NCBI GenBank assembly: GCA_900708905.1
Contig: CAADRB010000019.1
Coordinates: forward strand, 1,373,295-1,437,294
Length of the DNA stretch: 64,000 bases
From: Hymenolepis diminuta
Taxonomy: Eukaryota > Platyhelminthes > Cestoda > Cyclophyllidea > Hymenolepididae
Direction of reading: 5' to 3'
Part shown: piece by piece, positions 1-11,200 of the stretch
Position numbering within the stretch: the first letter of the stretch is position 1
Layout: the number at the start of each line of letters is the position of its first letter
The notes under the pieces: model-generated
Database searches by the model: none
What the model was told of the DNA's origin: nothing
The model's input: only the letters and a program-made list of their open reading frames with translations
Program-made: the position numbers and the translations under genes

Positions 1-445
1 CTAATGGGTGACAATCAAACAATAACATCTGAAGTTGCTGAAGTCAGCAGCCAACTCGTTTAAAAGCAGTTAACGGCTTTTGATCAAAACGGCCTCCTTT
101 GATCAGTCGAAAAGGAGTGATTCTGCACCGTGACAATGCCAGATCCCACACTTCAAGAGCAACTAAAAATCTCGTGGAAGAATTTGGGTGGGAATTCGCG
201 CATCACCCACCATACTTTCCCCATCTTGCACCAACTGATTTTCATCTTTTCAGGAGCTTACAGAAAGGCCTACTTCAAGAGAAGAGGTGGAAATGAAGAA
301 GCTAGTTTCTTTTTTGGTTAAATTTTGGTTAAATTCTATGAAGAAGGAATGAAAAGGCTTATGGCAAGATGGGAAGATGTAATTAATAAAATAGTGACCA
401 TGTTGAACACTAAATAATGGACAGAACTTCTGTTACAACTGGATA
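1..445 (+). mobile_element. Mariner-family transposon, 3' part, dead copy
   Basis: This is the C-terminal half and 3' end of a Tc1/mariner-type DNA transposon; the 5' part lies outside the window. The frame starting at base 99 reads the mariner signature HRDNARSH, followed 35 residues later by the aspartate of LAPTDFHLF, which is the D34D spacing of the mariner catalytic triad. The usual YSPDLAPSD motif is altered to YFPHLAPTD. The frame stops soon after at 294-296 and the tail is shifted, so the copy cannot be active. Bases 1-409 match 39081-39489 with a single difference, at base 362. This copy then lacks about 45 bp that the second copy has, before both share a stretch ending in gaacttctgttac. 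Confidence 0.9.
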
Positions 446-3400
446 ATTAGGCAAATAATAAAAATACAATATCGTAATTATATCTCCACATAATTGATGG
501 TTTGAATATGGGGGTAACTTTGCATAGACTGTTGTAATCCTAGTCAATCCATTCTCCCATTTTTTGCAAATGACTTCTACACCTTTCATTCTTGTCTGCA
601 GCTTCTGCTAGCAAACTTCCATAACTAGATCCTCCATTCATCTACTACTACCGGTTCGTACTTACCGTCCTGCTTTTGCTGCCATTTGTACATCCCGCTC
701 CCCTAATCATTAAAGAATAATAATTCTTTATCTTTGTTTTCTTACGCATTTCACAGAAGTACAAAAATGCCTCCTAATCTCGCATCTGATGGTAACTTGT
801 GAAGTACTCTCAATATTAGGGCTGTGCGACGTTTTTCGTCGAGATTAATGAATATACTCATCAGCAATGGAAGCTAAATAAGTAGACTGACGCATAATTA
901 CCTGTCCTTAACTTCCTTACTCCTAGCTGATGCGATGTGCCTTCTAGTATGTCCTTCTCTGGAATACTTCTTACAAATGTGTTAGCTCGAAAAAAGATGA
1001 TTTTCTAATGCCACCAGTAAATAATTGGGAAAATGAAACATCTTCGAGACGATTAGTAAGGCACTTCAGAATTTTTGAAAAAATAATCTAAATTTCTTAC
1101 CAATTTATTCAATGAGAATAATGAACTTACCGAAAAATTCCTCATTGGTAACTTTTATCCAGAAAGGGTCATATCACCACTCCATGCTTTCCAAGACGGA
1201 TGTGCGAACAGTAATATATTTCTCTCCCTCTCTCAAGAGAAGTGAAATTAGCGGTAACCGATTTAATATTAGGCCCCATTTCTAACAATACCAAAACGCA
1301 GAAAGAGAAAACAGAGATTGACATGACCACGTACTTACCTGATCCACAATAATGAAATGACACGGAGTGATGAGAATAGAATGCGTACAGGTGAATCCAC
1401 AGACTAACGATGAAAGGTGCTATAACTAGATGTAATAGCAATCTAGTAACAGAAAAATAAATAACATAGACGGAGAATTAAACAATAGGTTACTAAGAGA
1501 TGATTAACTTTGCCTAAGGACACTTACAAGGGTAGAAAGCGCTAGAAGTTGCTTTTCACATTTCAGGAATGAGGAAAAAAGTTTATCCACTAGATTCAGA
1601 TCATAAAAATGGCTACCTAGATGCATTTTGAGTTGATATTAAGTAATGCCAGACATTAGCTTAAAATATTTGTGCTTAAATAAAAGGACGCAAATCACTT
1701 ACTTAGCGGCTACTTCCAGTAAATGAGTTTGTGGTTTGTAGTACCTGCGCACCCTAGCTCGTAGGCCTGCTCAGCTTCTTTACTGACTCATATCGTCAAC
1801 GAACAAAGAAGACGAAATCAGTCAACTGTTTTATCATACGTCATTTTGTCTGCTCCACATAATCCAGATTATCTTCCCTCAATAATGGCCCTTCCTTCTT
1901 TCCACCTAATTCCTCTTCCTACTCCTTCATCCCTTCCTCTCTCATTCAATTCCACTTGTCCAATACACATTTGTCCAGCCCAGTTCTTAATTTTCTTACT
2001 CAGGAAAGGTTGTTATTACCTATTAGACTTAAGGATATCATTAGTTCTAAGAGGGGATAACAAACCTAATTGGGCCTAACTCCTAAAGTAGCTACATTTG
2101 GGATTAAAGCTGCTTTAGGTTCTAATTCATAAGAGCAAACCAAACCCTCGTATCTGTGACTTAAGACATAAATTTATAAATTAAATTTACCAAATATAAA
2201 TTTGCTTAAATAAACTTAAAACATTGGCCCTTTGAACTTGTGGTTTTAATGCATTAATATTATTCTTTATTATTTTTCGTCCTTCCATACAGTAGGCGAA
2301 CGACAATCTAAAAGTAATGACTGTGAGTACATAGGCTTAAATTAATTACTTCCGTTGAAATTGTGTGCATAAATTATTATTTTCATTGAGCGTTGCAGAA
2401 ATAATTTCTGAAATACTAGAATTGAAAATTATTGGATTAATTTGAATTAAAAAAGATAAGAATAGGTCATATGAATAAGAAATGTAAAATTATCGATTAT
2501 CTCGGATAACTAATTGTACACTTCACCCGGACACTTCTTTCAGAAGTATTAATCACCGTAAAAGAGTTAATGTTGTATCAAATTATCCTTTATATTATAT
2601 AAATATTTTTTTTAAAAACATGTATTTATATCAACACTAAGTAATGTAATTATTGTAAATCAACGATTATGCCACTAACTTTAAACACTAAAGATTAACC
2701 GGTGAAAAGGACATCAAATGACATCTAAAATGTATTTCAAACTGCAGCTTTGAAAGCACAAGAAATTCATTTAAAAGGTAGCAATGAAACCGAGGTATCG
2801 CTTAGAATCTGTTGTGTACCAATGTAAAATTAAAGAAAAACACAAGTAGAACAATATGAAGGCTACTAGACGTGAATATTACGCAATATATGTGCATTCT
2901 TGGAACGTGTTCAGTGTCGTTAATGGAGAATCTGCTGCTGGAGTTGTGTTTATTTAAACAGATTTCAATTAATAGAGCGGAATGGTGGGATGTCGGCTAA
3001 TCTGGGCAACATCCCTCACAAAGGATTCTCTTGTGCAGCAGTCAATTACTGCGAATGGATAGCTATGGACATAACAGACGTGCAAAGGGACAATTGTACA
3101 TATTTCTAATATTTCCATCGACAAATTAAGATGCTTTCTCAGTCGGCTTCAACTATTTTAATGATATGAGCAACTGCTTACCTCACAAATGTAATCCCAA
3201 GCGCATTAAAATAATATTATTATTTTATTATATTTGATGTGATTTTAAGACCGCGTCCGAACTGGGAATTGTTCGACTCAGTTAAAATATCAAACAGATC
3301 ACTTTAGAAATCCAAGTTTAATAGAATTAGAATGGTATTGATCAAATCTGCATTCGAGTACTAAGCCGATATTTTTTTAATTTTCACATTTTCTTCTTTA

Positions 3401-4199
3401 ATGTGCTCACCTTAAAATATATTTGCTGTTCAAATAAAACTGTATTCAATTACCCTATATTGCTATTTGTAAACATTATATTTCCAAATAATAGTTATTG
3501 ATTTCGTTTGCATTTTTAGTTCCAACAATTCTGCATGCATGCTCTGACCTCGTCTGACCTTAAATAGTCCGTAAATTTTTCCTTAAATTCCCTGGGAAGA
3601 CAAACAGACTATTTACATCTGTGTGTTGATAAAAGAACACCTAAAATATGAACGCAAAGAAGGGGTATTCAAGTTATAAATCAGTTAACTTCTGAGAATA
3701 GGAACATGGTGACAATTAAAGGCAACCCTAACATAAAATAGAGGCAAAAACATGGTGATAACCTAGCATTCCTATAGGTATGCGATCCTCCAAGACGGTG
3801 ACTAGCCCATTAAAGTTGGTAAGTGTATCACAAACACAGTGCTCAAGATCAGTACTGAGCATCATTAACACCGCCTCTTAGATAAGTCTCATTAATGTAA
3901 ATAAAAATTTGTCGAAGGGAGCTAATTAAGCAATTTCATCCCTCTCTCCACTAAACTCTCCGCAATTTCTCCAAATTGTTATTTTTCAAACCTTTAAATT
4001 TGGACATAAGTAAGTGTGGCTTTCAATTTTCACAATTTATATTTACTCAGGAATGTTTACTGAAAGCGCATTTAATTGGATCTATAAAATTCGCGGGATT
4101 TATACATTGCTTTATTTTATACATAGCAATAATCGCAGCATTGAAAGTGGAAGCATTTAATTTTATAGGAAAGTTTTATCTGCATGAATATATATTTGT
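446..4199. other. Upstream non-coding DNA, nothing recognised
   Basis: This is AT-rich sequence between the mariner fragment and the calcium-channel gene. A few open frames of 77-95 codons exist, for example 1169-1441 on the minus strand and 1846-2079 on the plus strand. None shows a recognisable domain, a conserved motif or coding-like composition. I see no RNA gene, tandem array or clear promoter. Upstream non-coding exons of the channel gene could lie here but cannot be recognised from the sequence alone. Confidence 0.5.
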
Positions 4200-4861
4200 A
4201 TCATCAGTGCCCAGCAGGGGATCGATAACGCGGCCATTGAAGGACAGCAGCAGGCCCAAGTAGTAGTAGTCACAGACCAGAAGCTACTAAACTCAAATTA
4301 AACGGGTATTTGAACACGCGTGTATCCGTCTCTAAAACCAACACCGCCCACGCAATCACTCTCTCAAGCTTTCGTACATATAGGGACAAGTCCTCTAAGC
4401 ACGAACGCTAATACACACGCACCTGTGCGCATGCACAGCATGCAGTGTTCACTCAGTGAATAAACGTCCGGGTTACCTTATTGGTTAATCTCAATTAGCC
4501 AGTGAGTAAGTGGTCAGCAGTCAAATCGTTTACTTGGTCATACATACGCACTTATGAGCGCACTACGCACTTCAAAATTGAACGAAAATCACGCGTGTTG
4601 GTGCGTGTGTGGTGGAGGCTGAGTGCACGCACTCAAATGCGCAAGTCGAGTGAAGCGAAATTTCGCGCCAGAATGAGCGTTTTAGTGTGAGACGGGAGTG
4701 AACCAACAGACCGGATTTGTGGATGTTTTATTTTCGAATCTGAGGGACTGTGTATATGCCGCGTAGCATATATCCGGAATATCGATTCCTGTCATTTTCA
4801 TTTCACTGTCCGACCTCACCATCATATGACTCAAAGAGGATGTATATAAAACGAATTCACT
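4200..4861 (+). promoter_or_regulatory. Cav2: CpG-richer region just upstream of first coding exon
   Basis: Compared with the AT-rich surroundings, this stretch is visibly richer in CpG and in acgcac/gtgcgt words. It contains the palindrome CACGCGTG twice, at 4315-4322 and 4590-4597. It ends at the first coding exon, so it is the most likely place for promoter or 5'-UTR sequence. A TATATAAA string at 4843-4850 lies only 12 bp before the start codon, too close to act as a TATA box for an mRNA starting upstream of that codon. Promoter function is inferred from position and composition only. Confidence 0.4.
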
Positions 4862-4869
4862 ATGACTAG
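4840..4869 (+). other. Upstream ORF overlapping the channel start codon
   Basis: An ATG at 4840 opens a nine-codon frame that stops at TAG 4867-4869, overlapping the channel start codon at 4862 in another frame. If these bases are in the mature mRNA, initiation here would compete with channel translation. Whether the transcript includes them is not known. Confidence 0.4.
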
Positions 4870-5205
4870 GATTGCATCCCCAGAGGAAGATTATGCAGAT
4901 AGCCGGAGTCCTATCGATTGCAGTGCAAGAGAGGGTCGTGGAGCTGGTAGCAGATCAAGTTCAAAGCCAGGAATGACGTCATTGGGGTTTCTTGCAGCAT
5001 CTGCAATGCATGAACGACTTCAGGGTAGCTCCCAGGCTTCATTAAATTTCCACCAACCCTCTTATGCACATAGACCAGAACAAAGTGTCCTCAATCCAGA
5101 AAATGACCCTGAGGTTCAGCCAATTAAATCTGGAAATAAACTTCTCTTTATCTTTTCCGAGGAGAATGTTATTCGGAAATACGCTCGGATTATTATCGAT
5201 TGGGG
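4862..5205 (+). CDS. Cav2: Cav2 exon 1: cytoplasmic N-terminus
   Basis: This exon encodes residues 1-114 plus two bases of codon 115. The first 90 or so residues are Ser/Gly-rich, low in recognisable motifs and probably disordered. They are followed by the conserved pre-S1 block [14 protein letters not shown], typical of Cav N-termini. An in-frame TAA at 4847-4849 lies just upstream, so ATG 4862 is the first possible start in this exon. Codon 38 (ATG 4973) is an alternative. The exon ends in TGG GG, immediately before an ATATCCTTTT minor-class donor. No usable GT donor exists at the position that homology demands. Confidence 0.88.
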
Positions 5206-8200
5206 ATATCCTTTTACTATTCTTTCTCATTTAACCGTGCGCAGATAAGTTTATGCAATTTAGGGAATTTGAATTTAAAATTTCCATTTTTGAAAGCTGT
5301 CAACAGTTATAGCTCTCCGATAAGTGGGCCATAACCCCTTCCCTCAACAGCTACTGACATAACAAATTTAGATCGAAGGAAGATTTTCTTAATAATGGGC
5401 TGATAGGTGCGCATTTTTGCCTGCAATTCGTTAGTATGGTAAATAAATGAGAGGCAGTCTACTCAAGCAGGAAATGGGCTGTTGTTTTTTACCTGGGGTT
5501 TTAATATTCGCTTTAAAATTACCATTTAAACTCACAGCACTTATTTTCAGTTTGCAATGGTAAAATTTATTCCACTTTAGAACTTAACATCTTTAAAACA
5601 ATTTTCATTAAATTAACAATATTCCTGCCTGTTAAATTTGTTTTACGTAATTACTGGACTTGAATTATTAAATTTCAAATTTTGATCGACCCAATGAAGA
5701 GATCAAATAAGTACTCATGATATTTATCGTTTGAAAAATCGGTATTTTGAGACAGGTTGCCTTCGGTCCACATTTCACGAATTCCCTTTTTGCCGTATGA
5801 TTTTACTCTAAAAATACCGATTTATTTGACTGATTTAGACTGAAAATATATTATATTAAATCTTTAAATATTTCTAAGATGTGGTAGCTAATAAGCTACA
5901 AAGATTGTTCTGTCTACTTCGTTGGCAAAATGACATGTAAAATGTGAGAAAGCGTCTTTCTCCCATTTCTCCTCAAATCCTTTTAATTATAAGGTGTAAT
6001 TTTTAAATGAGACTTCCTTGCTAAAATAGAGCATAAAAAAGGGGGAGGTTTGTGTGTTGCCTTTTCAACAGTTAGTATAATTTTCGGCGATTGTTAAATT
6101 AGCCTGTTTTTTTTCCAAAGTGTTGCCTATTTTCCTTAACCATTGATTTATGGGTTACGCCTTTCGAGTATATGGTTTTGCTCACAATCACGGCCAACTG
6201 CATCGTCCTTGCGATGGAACGTCACTACCCATCAGGAGATAAATCAGCTCTGAGTGAAAGTCTTGTAAGTTGCTTGAGAACTTCCTCCCTCACTCTCACA
6301 GAGAGGGTTAATATTTTACACAACTTCGCATTTTTATTCGTCCTTCCTTTTTTTAAGGAGCAAACGGAAAAGTACTTTCTCGGAATCTTCTGTGTTGAAG
6401 CTCTGTTAAAAATCGCAGCTCTTGGATTTGTACTAAATGAGGGAGCCTATCTACGAAGTATATGGAATATTATCGATTTCGTGGTCGTGGCCACTGGGTA
6501 TGTGATGATTGCAGTCCTTATCATTCATTTCATTGATTATTGCTGCAATCTCAAACAGTCGCTTGAATGCGTGTAGTATATCAATTTTATATTTGATGCA
6601 TAAACATAATTTATACTGCCGACTACCTTTCGGAGAATCACTGATTGCGTTAAGTTGTTTTCTTAGGATCGAAAAAGTTTAAATTTAAGCGATGCGACAA
6701 AATAAGGTCGCTATGGCTCGACAATTAACATGAACTTATCCAAAATATGTATTCTGTCATTTCATGGATAATAATCTACACTAATAGCCTCTTAATTTTA
6801 AAATATAATTGTTTTAGCCAATGGAACATCTGAATGCTGATAATCTGCTCTCTGAGAAAACCATATTTTTGACACTAGTAAATGATTATGAAAATCAAAT
6901 TTCTGATCTATGAATTATTACAATTAATGAACTTAATGATTACTGGGGTTTATAATATACTATGATTTAGCTATAAATGGTTAATTTATTATTCCTATAT
7001 ATCAAAGGGAAACTCCTATATGCATTTTCTATTCAAGTCGCCCCTTAGACCTGGGATATTTATCATTTTATTCCACTCCAGTGTATATTATCAAAGAGGG
7101 TGTATTTTGGATTTCTGCAAACTTTTATTTAGAGTATAAAATAAACTAGATTTAAATCATGTTACCATCCATACCACTGCTTCAATTAATATTTTATGAG
7201 GCATGTGTAATGGCACTGGCATACGTCATTTAGGCATAGTTAGACATGAATACTAAATTTTAATAATGCTCTGCTCATCATTATGAACTTATAGTTTGAA
7301 AACTGCCTAATACCTCATAAATGCGGTTAAATGTTCCCTTCAATTCTTGCTAAACTGGCAAGAAGAGCTACTGTGTCGTAAAACAGTAACACCTGCGCCT
7401 TCGCTTTTCTAGAAACTATTTGAATTAACTAGCAGCAGCTTAGGAAATGATGAATGCCATCTATTTAATGCTCATTCATGTTATCTAAATATCTAAGGTA
7501 TGATTCGAGCATACTACTTATTTTATTGCAGCCTACTGGCATACATTCTGCCAAACCTCAATCAGCCGGCACTGCGAGCACTCCGAGTTTTACGGCCGAT
7601 CAAATTGGTCACTGGTTTTGAGAGTAAGTTGAATTTTATGGCCTTCGTAATGCTTCCTTTCAACGACTTGCTAATTCAGTTTCTTAATTTAAAGGTCTGC
7701 AGATTGTACTCAAGTCCATCTTCCGAGCTATGGCACCCCTACTTCAAATTGGCTTATTGTTGCTCTTTGCAATCACTATCTTCGCTATTGTTGGATTAGA
7801 ATTTTATTCTGGAGGCTTTCATATGACCTGCTTCGACGAACGTGAGTTCAAATATTTCCTTTCCATGGTTTTTGTTTTACATCGTTACTTTGGCATAATA
7901 GTTAAGGCAAATTTTGGTTATTCTTTATAAACAATTTGAACTACCCTTCATTTGTTTACCTATATCTCAGAATTTAATTCAGATAAAGAAGAGTGCGCTG
8001 AATTAATCATCCTTTGCACACCAATTTTGATTGGTTTTATACGTTCGAGTTTAACGTCGGTTAGATATAAAATGCTTTTTTTCTCCCTACTTACCACTGA
8101 ATTATTTGAGCGATTCGAAAGTGATAATTTAAGATGAAAATTGTTAGTACTGATGCTGATTCAAAATTGCTATGAGCTTTCTCTTAAGATACACCATTAT

Positions 8201-11200
8201 TTCACTTTAATAGGTTGGAGATTAATACCTACGTAAACATTTTAATAGGATGTGATTGGTCATCTCTGTGCCAACATATTCCCTGAGGAGCCATGATTTA
8301 GCTTTTAAATATGGAACATAGGTGGTGAAGCCTTGAAGTATTTTATAACTTATTTATTGTGAGGTGTGACCTTTTGCCATAGCTATATCAATAATGCTCT
8401 TCCTTTTTAGCTATTTTTTCTTGACACAACACAAACATTATTAACTAATGACCTTAGTCTGAGTAGAAAGCTTTCCATATATTGGCTATCCTAGAATTGA
8501 AGGTGAGATAATTGATCACTTATACTTTCCCTTCCATATGCTTTTAATAGGGTTTTGCACATCCAGGGGACTAAATCTTGATTTCGAAATTCAGCGATGT
8601 GGATTAATTTATCGGTTACCGATTCAGATTAATCAAGACACCTTCATTATTAATTTTTCTTTATGGGATAATAGATGAAAGGTATGTAAAAGGACAAAAG
8701 AGGATTTTAGACTATTGTCACAACTATATTTACCGTGTAAATAACCTAGCAAAGTGATAAATTAGATGTTGTTAAGGCGCTATAAATTGAATACTAAATA
8801 TCTCTTGAAGATTTAAAAGTAGTTTATTACTAATAAATAACATATGACAGAAGTTACAGATTCTTGTAAAATTAATTTTGTGTATCTGTATTTATAAATT
8901 TTATTTTGTAACATTTTTAAAAATTAGAGTAGTCTAGAACAGTTAAAATAAAGCAAAGGTATTCCAAATCCCTTCTAATCTATCCCAAAGTGTTTTCAAA
9001 TACACAAAGCACTTTTCTTTAACGTAGGATTTGAGTATTGAAATAATACTAAAATAAAGAGTCTTTATTAGCTCTCAATACATCCCAGAAGTGTGCTAAA
9101 TGACTCCATTAGTGATGTCATTAAAATGCTATAAAGAATATAGAAAATATCTCAGGGGATGATGGGAGGAGAATTAATACAATGAAGGTGTAAAGAGAGG
9201 GTAAAATCGCAAATAATCCATTCTGTGGACTACCTTACGTCAATTCATTCTGTAAATCAGCATTTCAATACTGACTCAAACAAATAGAATGATCGAAAAC
9301 AAATTGAATCCATCTTCATAATTCCTGCACTATTATTTTGAGATGATATTATTCATCTCATTATTCTCTAAGGAAATACGTACGGTGTCATGTTATTTTT
9401 AAACGGATATTTCCTTTATTCTACTAGATTTATACACAATTCTTGTTACACTTATCCGGATTTTCAATTCTATATATTACCTAATAGGTTATGCGTAGCC
9501 ATACTTTGTGCACTGTACTCATTCTGTTAGTTGATTAATTCAATTGTATTCAACGCTTCCTGTACTTTAGTCCTATTTCAAGCACATTCTTAGACATCGA
9601 GTTAATAGGATCTGATTTCAAATTTTGTGGTACTGATGTTCCCATGCTTCGTTTTCCCTTTATCGTACGAATGTTTATTGCAGAGCGACTGAATAAATCA
9701 ACATTTTTATCGTATATGGATTCAGAGTTGTTGAACTATTTTAAAATTAATGGTGATCACTCCCCTAACTCAAGGAGCAGGGCACTAACTAATCTCATTA
9801 GGAAGATGTCGTTAAAACGTTATAAATTATATAGGCAAATGTCTCAAGAGAGTTTAGCGAGGAGCTTAGCTTTGTTACTCCAGAGAGTGTTTAAAGAAAT
9901 CTAATGAATATCATTGAATTTGAAATTAATATTCTCTACTCAACAGATTAAAGAATATTGATTTATTCAGTACTTCAGCGTTTAAACACAATACTACCAA
10001 TAATAACATTCATGTACTTCTGTTTATCGCTTGTTTTATCAGGGGGAAACTAATTGAATTTCTCATTAATATCCTCCCTTCTGCAGATTCGATAGAATTG
10101 ATTTATTAACTAATTTAATTTATATCAAAATGGTACTAATAACATAATTCGTGCACTTCAATTGATCGCTTAGCTGAGCAAGGGCTATCATTGTCAATTT
10201 CCTTTAATCTTCTGCGCATTTGTCGTTCAATTCATCAGTTTATTTCGCGTGAAGGTGAGATTGGCAATAAGATTGCGTCACGTGGCTGGAATCTATCTTC
10301 ATGCTTTTCCAATTCCCACTCATCATCATTAGCTGAGTTTACGTCAGGAGATATGCATTTCCGCTAATTGGTCTACAGAAAGTGAATGAATGATTAGGGC
10401 AGTTAGATAAACACATTTTGATAGGCTAACTCAGTTATTGAGTAAAATACATAAAGAAAATTTTCCGTTTGTGTTGTTTAAAACAGAAAATTTCTTATGA
10501 AAAAGAAATTATAATGAAAATTGTACATGCTTATTAATTTTACCACGGATTATTTTATAGGTAATAATTTTACATAATTGTTAAAATACACTAGAATTTT
10601 GGGTCATTGCTTGGTATGATTTTGAGTAAATTACAGAAGTTTGCTTAATTCCATGTCAGTATTAGGTTCGAGGAACTGTGACTAGTTTTGGTAACTAATA
10701 AGTTTATGCAATGTGGCGAGCAACAATAATTAAATTTTCTGACATTTTCTACAATGCCGAAACCAAAACTTTCACAGGTTTTTTTAACAAATAGTGGATT
10801 TTTCGCAACGGTTTGAGATGTTGAATAGTCTATCTGCAGAAGTTAAAGCCCTTTCGGGTAAATTTGAAGGTCTTAAGTATATGCGTTCTACTACATCTAT
10901 GCTCTCTGCTCTTTCATCTTATTCTATTAAATCTTCTGCATCTGTTGAAATTCCCGATCCCGTAGCTGCTGAAGATTTCATTAAAAATGTTCTTTAATTA
11001 ATTCATGATCCTAAATCGTGCACATTCTTTGAATAATGGAACAATAAGCACAAATATGTGTCCACCGTGAATCTTGGCGAATGGGATGAGAAAACAAAAG
11101 TTCATTGCTTCGTCAGGAAGCTAGCAAACTTTCAACTTCATCTCCTTGGTCCCGAATGGCTCGATTATCTTGGTCTTTTCGATCTGCCCATAAATGCCAT

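Noticed and set aside
1169..1441. A 90-codon minus-strand frame upstream of the gene
   Set aside because: The composition is hydrophobic and Cys-containing but there is no domain, partner or start context. A frame of this length is unremarkable here.
3845..3866. Small hairpin-like pairing (tgctcaagatcagtactgagca) as an RNA gene
   Set aside because: The stem is short and imperfect, with no flanking structure typical of a microRNA precursor or tRNA.
4843..4850. TATATAAA as the TATA box of the channel gene
   Set aside because: It lies 12 bp upstream of the start codon, so a transcript started from it would begin after the ATG. It is probably chance in AT-rich DNA.
5206..5248. Continuation of exon 1 through 5248 to the TAA as a short stand-alone protein
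   Set aside because: The open frame runs on, but the residues after DWG lose all similarity to Cav channels, while the U12 splice restores it exactly.
6121..6158. Exon 2 starting at 6121 after an AAG
   Set aside because: This would insert a dozen extra residues before PFEYM, has no matching GT donor in exon 1, and ignores the perfect TTCCTTAAC branch-point within it.
9644..9904. An 86-codon open frame as an additional channel exon or nested gene
   Set aside because: It has no recognisable motif, no fitting splice phase, and exons 5 and 6 already join correctly without it.
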